Assembly (NCBI GenBank): GCA_963734845.1
Contig: CAVTIS010000017.1
Coordinates: 186,001 to 250,000 of the forward strand
DNA length: 64,000 nt
Source of the DNA: JAKAVN01 sp963734845
GTDB taxonomy: Bacteria > Desulfobacterota > Binatia > Binatales > Binataceae
Reading direction: 5' to 3'
In this document: positions 43,500 to 52,281 of the stretch, piece after piece
How positions within the stretch are numbered: position 1 is the stretch's first letter
Layout: each line of letters begins with the position of its first letter
Notes under the pieces: generated by a model
Seen by the model: the letters and a program-made list of their open reading frames with translations, nothing else
Told to the model about the DNA's origin: nothing
Database searches by the model: none
Position numbers and translations under genes: made by a program

Positions 43500-44042
43500 A
43501 TGTTGTTGCGTAGCCATATGCCTGTCGCGCCGCCGCGGCGTCCTGCGCCAACTGCGTTGGCCGTGACGCTGACCGCGGTTGCGTTGCTCGTCAGCGGATG
43601 CTTCGAGCTCGATGTTCCAGCACCCTCCGCGACTGTCAGCCCGATGACCTCCGTAATGCGCCCGGCCAAGGCGCCGGATTGTTCGCTGCAAGTGCTGAAT
43701 ACGATGCCCGCAGCCGATTTCGAGCAAATCGCGCTGGTGGACGCTTGGGGCGATCAGTCGGCTAACGACGCCGACCTTCTTCCGATACTCAAGCGCAAGG
43801 CGTGCGAGATTGGGGCCGACGCCGTTGTCATCACTTCGGACAAGAGCCAGCACGAGGGCGATCAAATCGTTGGCTGGGACGCCGGGGTTCATTCCACCGT
43901 TGCCAGCAAAAATGCCAACGTCTCGCAGCGCATGCACGACCCCAGCGTCGGCGAGGTCGGCCACGGCGGCCATTACATGAGCGGCGTAGCGATCGCCTTC
44001 ACCAAGGGCGGCCAGGACACCAGTTCGACCGCCGGACAGTAA
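43500..44042 (+). CDS. Lipoprotein, possible DUF4156/YbjQ-like heavy-metal-domain protein
   Basis: 180 aa. The lipobox is LVSGC (C34 from the first ATG; ATG 43518 would shorten the n-region). The mature part has LVDAWGDQSANDADLLPILK and CEIGADAVVITSDKSQHEGD, resembling small lipoproteins with a GADAV(V/I) motif, then a His-rich loop (GEVGHGGHYMSG). Function unknown. It follows the previous lipoprotein gene closely and converges on the FmdB-like gene. Confidence 0.65.
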   Translation: MLLRSHMPVAPPRRPAPTALAVTLTAVALLVSGCFELDVPAPSATVSPMTSVMRPAKAPDCSLQVLNTMPAADFEQIALVDAWGDQSANDADLLPILKRKACEIGADAVVITSDKSQHEGDQIVGWDAGVHSTVASKNANVSQRMHDPSVGEVGHGGHYMSGVAIAFTKGGQDTSSTAGQ

Positions 44043-44088
44043 GAGAGAAAAGCAGGCAGTCTATTCAGGCCGATGGTCAGGCCGATGG

Positions 44089-44553
44089 TCAGGCGGATGG
44101 CCGCGGACGAGTCGTAATTTGTTTCGCTTCGGCCGCCTTCGCCTTGCGTGCGGCGGCGGCGAGCGCCGCGTGCGAGTGCGAATGCGCGTGGTCGTGCGCC
44201 GCGGCGGTTGGCTTCGCCGGCGGCTCGTCGCGTTTTTTCTTCGCTTCCTCTCGCGCCTGGGTCTTGTCGTCATACTCCGCGCCGCGTCCATGCTTGTAGG
44301 CGGCGTAGCGGGCGGCGGACCGATCGTCCATCCAGCACAGCCGCGCCGGCGGCGGAACCTTGAGCTGCGTCACGTCGGGGGTGGAACTCTCCCGCGCGCC
44401 GCCCTCGACCGTGAACGCCACGGCCGAAATGATCCGCCGCGCCGCGCGCCCGCACTTGGGGCAGGGACGCGATCGCAGCCCGGACGAACTGAGCGGTGCG
44501 AGCACCTCGAAGGTAAGCTCGCACCGCTCGCAACGGCATTCGTAAAGCGGCAT
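44089..44553 (-). CDS. FmdB-type zinc-ribbon protein with His-rich tail
   Basis: 154 aa from ATG 44553. The N-terminal FmdB zinc ribbon is clear: MPLYECRCERCELTFEVLAP then RPCPKCGRAARRI, giving the two CxxC knuckles C8/C11 and C31/C34. A linker then leads to a C-terminal Lys/Ala-rich region with a histidine cluster AHDHAHSHSHA, which could bind extra metal. FmdB proteins are putative regulators or assembly factors of amidase and formamidase operons. It is 13 bp downstream of the lactonase-like gene. Confidence 0.85.
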   Translation of the reverse strand: MPLYECRCERCELTFEVLAPLSSSGLRSRPCPKCGRAARRIISAVAFTVEGGARESSTPDVTQLKVPPPARLCWMDDRSAARYAAYKHGRGAEYDDKTQAREEAKKKRDEPPAKPTAAAHDHAHSHSHAALAAAARKAKAAEAKQITTRPRPSA

Positions 44554-44566
44554 CGGTGCTCCCGCG

Positions 44567-45346
44567 CTATTCGACCTTGTGCGGATGCTCCTTCCAGTCA
44601 TCGGGATCGTGCGTGATCCACATCGTGGCGCCCTGCATGTCGCGGATCGCCTTGATACGCCGCAGCGAATGGATCGACTTGAACGGATCGACGTCGATTC
44701 CCATCGTTGCCTCCTGGTTGACCGCGGCGCGCAGATGCGTGGTGTCGCCCGTGAGCAGGAACTTGCGATTGGGCAGGTTCACCAGCAACGAGCACTCGCC
44801 GGGCGTATGGCCAGGCGTCAACAGGAATTGCAGCGCGCCGTCGCCAAACAGGTCGAAATCGCAATCCAGCTCCATCCACTTGTAGCCGCGAGTCGGCAGG
44901 AAATCGTTGAGGATGAATGCCCATCTCCGATCCACGTCGGGCCAGTAGGCGTACTGCAGCTCTCGGCTCCCGACCAGGAACGTGGCATTGGGGAAATAGG
45001 TCAGTCCGCCCGAGTGATCCAGGTGCGAGTGCGAAAGGATCACGTACTTCACGTCGGAGGTCTTGTAGCCGACGCCCTGGATCTGCTTGTCGAGCGTGTC
45101 GGCCTTGTTCCATTTGAGCGGCAGATGGGCCGCCACGTCACCCCAGTAGCCGACCGCGTCGTCGATGATCTTGGGATTGCATCCGGTGTCGAACAGCACC
45201 AGGCCCTTGGGATGCTCGATCAGAAACGAAGGGCAGGGGAGATCGAGCATCAAGGTCGCGTCGCCGCCGTGCATCAGCAGCGACTGCGGAGCGGTAAGTT
45301 GCGCGCCCGGCAGCGCCCACATTTTTTTTGCTTTGCCTTCAGCCAT
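44567..45346 (-). CDS. Metallo-beta-lactamase fold hydrolase, N-acyl homoserine lactonase (AiiA)-like
   Basis: 259 aa. Metal ligands are H106, H108, D110 and H111 in SHSHLDHSGG, H180 in TPGHTPGECS, D201 in LTGDTTH and H246 in WITHDPDD. This HxHxDH arrangement with the C-terminal H and overall length matches the AiiA-type lactonase branch, so it may hydrolyse AHL or other lactones; other hydrolytic roles are possible. It is upstream of the FmdB-like gene and divergent from the HyuA operon. Confidence 0.92.
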   Translation of the reverse strand: MAEGKAKKMWALPGAQLTAPQSLLMHGGDATLMLDLPCPSFLIEHPKGLVLFDTGCNPKIIDDAVGYWGDVAAHLPLKWNKADTLDKQIQGVGYKTSDVKYVILSHSHLDHSGGLTYFPNATFLVGSRELQYAYWPDVDRRWAFILNDFLPTRGYKWMELDCDFDLFGDGALQFLLTPGHTPGECSLLVNLPNRKFLLTGDTTHLRAAVNQEATMGIDVDPFKSIHSLRRIKAIRDMQGATMWITHDPDDWKEHPHKVE

Positions 45347-45775
45347 ATATCGCCTCCCCAGTAGTTGGTAATTGACGTTTTCGAGCAGTTTCGAACTGTA
45401 CGGCCGCCCGATTTTCGGCCGTTTCCGAGCCGCCGAATCGCTGACCGGAGTATGGAACAGGCCAAGCTAGATCGGCTCGTTTCGCACTGTCAAGGAGAAC
45501 GCGCGTCAAAGCGCCCTCCGCGAAAAATTATTCGCGCCGCCCGTCCGGCGATTGGTAGCTCGCGTGACCTGTGCGCATCCGGATCACGTGGCAGACTCCA
45601 TCGCGAAGGAATCTCACAAACGGGCTCGGGTGCGCCCGCGATTTCGGTTTTCATTTGCCCGCAGTGCTGCTAAGCCAACGAATCGGCGGAATCTAGCTCG
45701 CCGTCGCGGCTTCTGCTCTAAATGGGACGCGCGGCAAAGTAGCCAAATTTGAGCGCATAGGGAGGACCGGCGCAG
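45347..45775. other. Intergenic region upstream of the HyuA operon
   Basis: 429 bp between divergent genes. Short ORFs exist but have no ribosome site or family features. A GGGAGGA ribosome site precedes the GTG start at 45776. I saw no convincing promoter boxes. Confidence 0.4.
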
Positions 45776-47857
45776 GTGGCCTATCGCATCGCGATCGACA
45801 CGGGCGGAACCTTTACTGACCTCGTACTGGCCGACGAGCGCGGCGGCCTCGTGCTGGGCAAATCGCTCACGACTTACGAGCGCATCTTCGGCGGCGTCGA
45901 GGGCGCGCTCAAGATGGCGGCGGAGCAGGCCGGCGCAAGCGTTGCTGATGTGCTGCGCAACACCGACCTGGTGATCTACGGCACAACCCACGCGACCAAC
46001 GCGATCATCGAGCGCAATACCGCGCGCACCGCGTTCCTGGTCACCGAGGGCTTTCCGGACATCCTGGTGCTGCGCGAGGGCGGCAAGCTCGATCCGTTTA
46101 ACCTGTCATATCCACCGATCGAACCGTACGTGCCGCGGCGCCTGACCTTCGAGATTCGCGAGCGGATCGATTCCGAGGGCAAGGTGGTCGTCGCGCTCGA
46201 CGAAGAGCAAGCGCGCCAGACGCTGCGCCGCGTCGCTGAGCGCCGGGTCGAGGCGATCGCGGTTTGCCTGCTATGGTCGCCGGTGAATCCCGCGCATGAG
46301 GCGGCGCTGGGCCGTCTGATCGAGGCCGAACTGCCGGGCGTTCCGTATACGCTGTCCTCGCGGCTCAACCCTATAATCCGCGAATATCGCCGCGCCTCGT
46401 CGGCGGCGATCGACGCCTCGCTTAAGCCACTGATGCAGCGCCATCTGCGCGACATGGAGGAGGACCTTCGCCGCGCCGGCTTCGGCGGGCAACTGTTGGT
46501 TGCGACCTCGTTCGGCGGCGTGATGCACGCCGCCGACGTCGTCCAGCGCCCGATTTTCCTGGTCAAGTCGGGGCCCGCGATGGCGCCCGTGGCCGGGCGT
46601 ACCTACGGCGAGGCCGAAGTCGGTCCACGCGATCTCATCGTATGCGACGCGGGCGGCACCAGCTTCGACGTGAGCCTGGTGCACGACCGCACGATCACGT
46701 TCACGCGCGAGACCTGGCTGGGCCAAATCTTCACCGGCCATATCACCGGGATGGCTTCGGTCGACGTGCGTAGCATCGGCGCCGGCGGCGGCTCGATCGC
46801 CTGGATCGATCCCGGCGGATTGCTGCGCGTTGGCCCCCAGAGCGCTCGCGCCGAACCGGGCCCAGCGTGCTATGGCGCCGGCGGCATAGAGCCCACGGTC
46901 ACCGACGCGGCGGCGGTGCTCGGCTACCTCGATCCGGATTATTTCCTCGGCGGGCGGATGCGCCTTCACTCCGACGCGGCCGCGGCGGCGGTGGCGAAAA
47001 TCGCCTCGCGTCTTGGCCTGGAGGTGAAAGACGCCGCGCGCGCGATGATGGAAGTTGCTGGCGATCACATGGTCGGTGCGATCAAGGACATCACCATTAA
47101 CCAGGGTATCGATCCGCGCGAAAGCCTGCTGGTCGCCGGCGGCGGCGCTGCCGGGCTGAATATCGTGCCGATCGCGCGCGAACTCGGATGCCGCCAGGTC
47201 CTGGTGCCGCGCACGGCCGGCGCATTGAGCGCCTGCGGCGGCCAGTACTCCGACATCGTAAGCGAGTTCACGCAAAGCAGGTTCGCCTACACCGGCGACT
47301 TTCCCTTTGAAGCGGTCAACCGCGTGTTGGCGGAAATCACGGCGTCGATGGACGGGCTGGAGGCCGAGCTGAGCGAGCGCGGGCTGACCCGGTTCAAACG
47401 CGAGTACTTCGTCGAGGCGCGCTATCCGTACCAGGTTTGGGAGCTCGACGTCGCGTTGCCCAAGGGCAGGTTCGAAGGCCAGGCCGATCTCGACGCGACG
47501 ATCGAGGCGTTCCATCACGAGCACGAGCGCGTGTTCGCGGTCAAGGAACCCGGACAGCAGGTCGAATGCGTTTATTGGCGGGGCAGGCTGACCGCGCTGC
47601 TCGACGGTCCCCCGCTGCTCAAGCTGGCGGCGCACGCGGCGGCGCTGCCCGCGGCACGGGTGCGGCGCCCGGTTTTTTTTGCCGGCCGTGGCGAGCTCGA
47701 TACGCCGCGCTATCATGGAGAAAGTCTGAGGCCCGGGATGACGGTCGAAGGTCCCGCGATCATCGACGAGCCGACCACCACGATTGTGGTCTATCCGGGA
47801 AGCCGTGCGCGCGTGACCGAGTTGCACAACTACCTGCTCGAGGTCGGCGACGCCTGA
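45776..47857 (+). CDS. Hydantoinase/oxoprolinase family protein, ATP-binding subunit A
   Basis: 693 aa from GTG 45776. The ASKHA-fold HyuA family is shown by the N-terminal phosphate loop IAIDTGGTFTDLVLAD, NTDLVIYGTTHATNAIIERN, the central LIVCDAGGTSFDVSLVHDRT, SIGAGGGSIAWIDPGG, PGPACYGAGG and VAGGGAAGLNIVPIARELG. Length is normal. With HyuB it makes an ATP-dependent hydrolase of N-methylhydantoin, 5-oxoproline or similar five-membered rings. It heads an operon that also encodes HyuB, a class III aminotransferase, an LLM protein and a glycosyltransferase-like protein. Confidence 0.92.
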   Translation: MAYRIAIDTGGTFTDLVLADERGGLVLGKSLTTYERIFGGVEGALKMAAEQAGASVADVLRNTDLVIYGTTHATNAIIERNTARTAFLVTEGFPDILVLREGGKLDPFNLSYPPIEPYVPRRLTFEIRERIDSEGKVVVALDEEQARQTLRRVAERRVEAIAVCLLWSPVNPAHEAALGRLIEAELPGVPYTLSSRLNPIIREYRRASSAAIDASLKPLMQRHLRDMEEDLRRAGFGGQLLVATSFGGVMHAADVVQRPIFLVKSGPAMAPVAGRTYGEAEVGPRDLIVCDAGGTSFDVSLVHDRTITFTRETWLGQIFTGHITGMASVDVRSIGAGGGSIAWIDPGGLLRVGPQSARAEPGPACYGAGGIEPTVTDAAAVLGYLDPDYFLGGRMRLHSDAAAAAVAKIASRLGLEVKDAARAMMEVAGDHMVGAIKDITINQGIDPRESLLVAGGGAAGLNIVPIARELGCRQVLVPRTAGALSACGGQYSDIVSEFTQSRFAYTGDFPFEAVNRVLAEITASMDGLEAELSERGLTRFKREYFVEARYPYQVWELDVALPKGRFEGQADLDATIEAFHHEHERVFAVKEPGQQVECVYWRGRLTALLDGPPLLKLAAHAAALPAARVRRPVFFAGRGELDTPRYHGESLRPGMTVEGPAIIDEPTTTIVVYPGSRARVTELHNYLLEVGDA

Positions 47858-47897
47858 ATGGCTGCGACGAAGCGAAAAACCTGAGGTAGACAACAGC

Positions 47898-49703
47898 ATG
47901 AGCACCAGTACACGAACCGACGGCGCAGCACTCGACGCGGCGCAGCTCGCGGTAATCGCCAACCGCCTCGACAGCGTCTGCCGCGAGATGACCAACACGC
48001 TGTTGCGCTCGGGGCGCTCGGCGGTTCTCAACATGGCGCGCGATTTTTCCTGCTCGCTGGTTACCGGCGACAACCAGATGCTCGCCTCCGCTGAGGGCTT
48101 GCCGGTGCATGTCTTCGGCTCGCAGTTTTTGAGCGAGGCGATGTGCAATCTCCATCCCGACCTCAAAGAGGGCGACGCGTTTTTGCACAACGACGTCTAC
48201 CTCGGCAATACGCATAGCGCCGACCATACGATCCTGGTGCCGGTCTTTGTCGAGGGGGAGCATCTGTTCACCTGCTGCGCCAAGGCCCATCAGGCGGATT
48301 GCGGCAACGGCCTGCCGACGACCTACGCGCCGTTTGCCGGCGACGTTTACGAGGAAGGCGCGCTGAATTTTCCCTGCGTACAAGTCCAGCGCAACTATCG
48401 CGACATCGACGACATCATCCGGATGTGCCGCCGGCGTATTCGCGTGCCCGACCAATGGTACGGCGACTACCTCGCGATGGTAGGGGCGGCGCGAATCGGT
48501 GAGCGCCGGCTGAAGGAGTTAACCGCCAAGTTCGGTCGGCCGCTGATTCGCGAGTTCATCCGCGAGTGGTTCGATTACTCCGAGCGCCGGATGATCCATG
48601 CACTGAAGCAACTTCCCTCAGCCGAGTTCACCGGCACCGGCGCGCACGATCCGTTTCCGGCCTTGCCGGAAGGCGTGCCGTTAAAGGTCCAGGTGAAAAT
48701 CGACGCCGTCGAGGGGCGGGTCGAGATCGATTTGCGCGACAATATCGACTGCGTGCCCTGCGGCCTGAACGAATCGAAGACCTGCGCGATCAACAACACC
48801 GTCACCGGACTGTTCAACTCGATCGACCCGGGCGTGCCGCATAATGCCGGCAGCTTCAGGCGCATCACCGTCCATCTGCGTGAGAACTGCGTGGTGGGAA
48901 TTCCGCGCTTTCCGACTTCATGCTCGGTTGCGACCACCAATATCGGCGACCGCCTGGTCAATATCACGCAAGCCGCCTTCGCCCAGCTCGGCGAAGGCTA
49001 CGGTCTGGCCGAGGGCGGTCTGGGGATGGGCCCTGGATACGGAGTTATCTCGGGCGGCGATTTTCGCCGCAACGGCGCGCCCTACGTGAATCAGCTGTTC
49101 ATCAGCGCCAACGGCGGCCCAGGCACACCGCACAATGATGGTTGGATCAACTACGGCCTGCCGGTGGTCGCCGGCCTGATGTACCGCGACAGTATCGAGA
49201 TTGACGAGCAAAAATATCCGATCATCTACAAGACCGCACGGTTGCTAGCCGACTCGGGCGGGGCTGGCCGTTTTCGTGGCGCGCCCGGCGCGCGCGTGGA
49301 ATATGGCCCCCGGCACGACACGATGACGGTAGTTTATCCTTTGGACGGCCATCACAATCCGCCCAAGGGCGTCCTCGGCGGTCACTCCGGTCAGGCTTGT
49401 TATGCCGCCAAGCTCGATCGGGAAGGTGACGAGCACGAATTACCCTCGGTCTCGGCAGAGCAGATAAATCCGGGCGAGTATATCGTGGGTGTAGACAGCG
49501 GCGGCGGCGGCTACGGCAGTCCGCTCGACCGCGATCCTGAGATGGTGCGTGCGGACGTACTCGAAGGAATGGTCTCGCCGGAGAAGGCACGGCAGATTTA
49601 TGGCGTGATCTTCAAGGGGCACGCCGAGGACGAATCGCTCGCCATCGATCGCGAGGCCACCATAAAATGGCGCGCCGCGCTGAGAGGAAAATCCGGCGCC
49701 TGA
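47898..49703 (+). CDS. Hydantoinase B/oxoprolinase family protein, subunit B
   Basis: 601 aa, ATG 47898 with GAGGTAG upstream. Signature HyuB blocks are IANRLDSVCREMTNTLLRSG, SVVxx-type NMARDFSCSLVTGDNQMLAS, DAFLHNDVYLGNTHSADHTI, NNTVTGLFNSIDPGVPHNAG, GGGLGMGPG-like GGLGMGPGYG, DSGGAGRFRGAPG and GGGGYGSPLDRDPE. It is the partner of HyuA, normally in an alpha-beta complex. The acceptor ring is unknown. No frame disruptions. Confidence 0.92.
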   Translation: MSTSTRTDGAALDAAQLAVIANRLDSVCREMTNTLLRSGRSAVLNMARDFSCSLVTGDNQMLASAEGLPVHVFGSQFLSEAMCNLHPDLKEGDAFLHNDVYLGNTHSADHTILVPVFVEGEHLFTCCAKAHQADCGNGLPTTYAPFAGDVYEEGALNFPCVQVQRNYRDIDDIIRMCRRRIRVPDQWYGDYLAMVGAARIGERRLKELTAKFGRPLIREFIREWFDYSERRMIHALKQLPSAEFTGTGAHDPFPALPEGVPLKVQVKIDAVEGRVEIDLRDNIDCVPCGLNESKTCAINNTVTGLFNSIDPGVPHNAGSFRRITVHLRENCVVGIPRFPTSCSVATTNIGDRLVNITQAAFAQLGEGYGLAEGGLGMGPGYGVISGGDFRRNGAPYVNQLFISANGGPGTPHNDGWINYGLPVVAGLMYRDSIEIDEQKYPIIYKTARLLADSGGAGRFRGAPGARVEYGPRHDTMTVVYPLDGHHNPPKGVLGGHSGQACYAAKLDREGDEHELPSVSAEQINPGEYIVGVDSGGGGYGSPLDRDPEMVRADVLEGMVSPEKARQIYGVIFKGHAEDESLAIDREATIKWRAALRGKSGA

Positions 49704-49745
49704 ATCGCTTTGTGACAGGCGGCACCGGAAAGCAGGAGAGACTCA

Positions 49746-51164
49746 ATGGCTACAGCACAAAAACCCGCGGGCGCGGGGAGCGCGCTGCGCTTTGAAATCG
49801 ACGCCAAGCGGCTGGACGAACTCGATCGCAAGCACAAGCTACCCGGCTTCGCGTCGCCAACGGAGCATGCCGAGAAAGGCCCGCTGATAATCGCCCGAGG
49901 TAAAGGCGTTTTCGTATGGGACGCCAACGGCAAGCAATATCTCGACGGCAGCTCGGCCATCTGGAACGTCAATCTCGGCTTCGGCAACAAGGAAATTGCC
50001 GACGCGGTTGCCCATCAGCTCGAGACGCTGTCCTTTCATCTTGGATTGCTGAATATTTCTACGCCGCCAGCGATCGAGCTCGCCGCAAAGTTGGCATCGC
50101 TAGCGCCGCCGGGACTTGACCGCGTTTTCTTCACCAGCGGGGGCTCGGAATCCAACGAGTCGGTCATCCGGCTGACGCGCCTGTATCAGCGCTTGCGGGG
50201 CTTCAAGAACAAGACCGTCGCGATCGCTCGCATCAAGGGTTATCACGGCTCGTCGTGCGGGGCCGCCAGCCTTACCGGCATCGATCACTTTCACGAGTTT
50301 TTCGAGCCGATGCTGCCCGACGTGCGGCATATCGCGCCGCCGTATTGCTATCGATGCCCGCTCGGCAAGGAATATCCGTCCTGCGCGGTCGCCTGCGCCG
50401 ACGAACTCGAAAAAGCGATCCTGGCCGAGGGGCCCGACCGGGTCGCGTTCTTCATCGCGGAGCCGGTGATGGGCGCCGGCGGCGTGATTTCCGCGCCGAA
50501 GGAATACTGGACGCGCATCCGCCAGATTTGTGACAAGTACGACGTGCTGATGGTCGCGGACGAGGTTATCACCGGCGCCGGCCGCACCGGAAAGATGTTC
50601 GCATGCGAGCACTGGGACGTCCGCCCGGACATCATCTCCTGCGCCAAGGGCATCAGCAGCGGCTACCTGCCGCTCGGCGCGGTGATCGTTCACGAGCGGA
50701 TTTATAAGACGCTGCTCGACTCCGCGGCGGGGGCGGCGGTTTGGCACGGCTTCACCAACACTGGTAATCCGGCCTGCTGTGCGGCCGGGCTCAAGACGCT
50801 CGAGATCATGGAACGCGACGGTGTCGTCGAGAACTCGCGCAAGATGGGCGAACGCTTGAACCAGCGCCTCCAGGAACTGCGCTCCTCACCGATCGTGGGT
50901 GAGATTCGCGGGTTGGGCCTGATGGCAGGCGTCGAGCTGGTGCGCAATCCCCAGACGCGCGAAGCATTTCCGGAGGCGCTCGGCGTCGGCGCTCATTTCC
51001 GCGACGTGGCGCGCGAGCAGGGGCTGCTGATCCGCGCGGTCGGCGATACCGTCTGCATGTCGCCTCCGCTCATCATAACCGCCAAAGAAATCGATCTGCT
51101 GATCGACAAACTCAAGTCGGCGCTGGCCGAGACCGAATCGTGGCTGGCCGGACAAAATCAGTAG
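49746..51164 (+). CDS. Class III aminotransferase
   Basis: 472 aa. Class III PLP fold: ARGKGVFVWDANGKQYLDGS, FFTSGGSESNESVIRLTRLY, IKGYHGSSCGAASLTG, FIAEPVMGAGGVISAPKEYW, MVADEVITGAGRTGKMFA and the Schiff-base lysine K301 in CAKGISSGYLPLGAV. Such enzymes use omega-amino acids, beta-amino acids or pyruvate as partners. It lies 43 bp downstream of HyuB and 8 bp upstream of the LLM gene (operon), so it probably handles the amino acid released by the hydantoinase or a related intermediate (inference). Confidence 0.9.
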   Translation: MATAQKPAGAGSALRFEIDAKRLDELDRKHKLPGFASPTEHAEKGPLIIARGKGVFVWDANGKQYLDGSSAIWNVNLGFGNKEIADAVAHQLETLSFHLGLLNISTPPAIELAAKLASLAPPGLDRVFFTSGGSESNESVIRLTRLYQRLRGFKNKTVAIARIKGYHGSSCGAASLTGIDHFHEFFEPMLPDVRHIAPPYCYRCPLGKEYPSCAVACADELEKAILAEGPDRVAFFIAEPVMGAGGVISAPKEYWTRIRQICDKYDVLMVADEVITGAGRTGKMFACEHWDVRPDIISCAKGISSGYLPLGAVIVHERIYKTLLDSAAGAAVWHGFTNTGNPACCAAGLKTLEIMERDGVVENSRKMGERLNQRLQELRSSPIVGEIRGLGLMAGVELVRNPQTREAFPEALGVGAHFRDVAREQGLLIRAVGDTVCMSPPLIITAKEIDLLIDKLKSALAETESWLAGQNQ

Positions 51165-51171
51165 GGACGCG

Positions 51172-52281
51172 ATGGAACGAACGGTGAGAATGGAGCGTCC
51201 CAATTGTCCGCTCTACAATAATCAGAAGCTCAAGCTCGGGCTGTTCGGCACCAATTGCAGCAATGGGCTGACCGTCTCGCACGCGGAGACGACCTACCGC
51301 GCGACCTGGGAGCACACGCTTGCGATCGCGCGGCGCGCTGAAGCGATGGGGTTCGAGATGCTGGTGCCGATCGCGCGCTGGCGCGGCTTTGGCGGCACCA
51401 CGGACTTCAACGGCATCTGCTTCGAAACCTACACTTGGGCGGCAGGACTGGCTGCAGCGACCGAACGCATCATGGTTTTCTCGACGTCCCACGTGCCCAC
51501 GGTTCATCCGATTGTCGCGGCCAAGCAGAGCGTGACGGTTGACCACATCTCCAACGGGCGCTTTGGACTGAACCTGGTGATGGGCTGGTTCACGCCTGAG
51601 ATGGAGATGTTCGGCGCGCCGCAGCGCCAGCACGACGAGCGCTACGGTTTCGGTGCCGAGTGGATCGGTATCGTCAAGCGGCTATGGACGGAAGAAGAGC
51701 CGTTCGATTTCGACGGCAAATATTTCCACATCCGCGGCGGCCAGGCGCATCCCAAACCGCTCCAGAAGCCATATCCGGTGCTGATTAACGCCGGCAGCTC
51801 GCCTGCCGGAATTGAATTTTCAGCGCGAGAAGTCGATTTCAATTTCCTCTCGATCGACAAATTCGATCAGACCAGCGAATTGATCGCCGGGTTACATCGA
51901 CGCGCACATAGCTATGGGCGCGAAATCGGGGTCATGACCTATGCGATAATCATCTGCCGCGACACCGAGCGCGAAGCGCAGGCGGTCCGCCGCGAGATCC
52001 TGGACAAGGGCGATCGGGGCGCGGTGGACAACATTATGAAGGTGATCGGAATCGAGAGCGGGTCATTCCCGGATATCGAAAACTTTCGCGACCGCTTCAT
52101 TCTGGGATGGGGCGGTTATCCAATCGTCGGCACGCCTGAGCAGGTGGTCGATCAGCTAAAGATGATAAGCGCGATGGGAATCGAGGGAGTGATTCTCGGA
52201 ATTCTCGACTATCACGAGGAACTTGCTTATTTCGAGCGCGCCGTGATGCCGCTGCTCAAGCAGGCGGGACTGCGGCGTTGA
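51172..52281 (+). CDS. LLM class flavin-dependent monooxygenase, RutA/SsuD-like
   Basis: 369 aa, ATG 51172 with AGGGA five bases upstream. It has the RutA/SfnG/SsuD-type opening KLKLGLFGTNCSNGLTVSHA, then RATWEHTLAIARRAEAMGFE, PIARWRGFGGTTDFNG, FSTSHVPTVHPIVAAKQSVT, NLVMGWFTPEMEMFGAPQRQ and GGYPIVGTPEQVVDQL. RutA opens uracil by oxidative ring cleavage, so this subtype beside a hydantoinase and aminotransferase suggests a heterocyclic-nitrogen ring pathway (inference). It overlaps the next gene by one base at TGATG. Confidence 0.9.
   Translation: MERTVRMERPNCPLYNNQKLKLGLFGTNCSNGLTVSHAETTYRATWEHTLAIARRAEAMGFEMLVPIARWRGFGGTTDFNGICFETYTWAAGLAAATERIMVFSTSHVPTVHPIVAAKQSVTVDHISNGRFGLNLVMGWFTPEMEMFGAPQRQHDERYGFGAEWIGIVKRLWTEEEPFDFDGKYFHIRGGQAHPKPLQKPYPVLINAGSSPAGIEFSAREVDFNFLSIDKFDQTSELIAGLHRRAHSYGREIGVMTYAIIICRDTEREAQAVRREILDKGDRGAVDNIMKVIGIESGSFPDIENFRDRFILGWGGYPIVGTPEQVVDQLKMISAMGIEGVILGILDYHEELAYFERAVMPLLKQAGLRR

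Noticed and set aside
45365..45752. Small plus-strand frames upstream of HyuA
   Set aside because: No ribosome sites, Arg/Cys-rich random composition and no family features.
46271..48190. 639-codon open frame on the minus strand
   Set aside because: Antisense to HyuA and HyuB, which carry clear family motifs; the antisense product has no recognisable domain.
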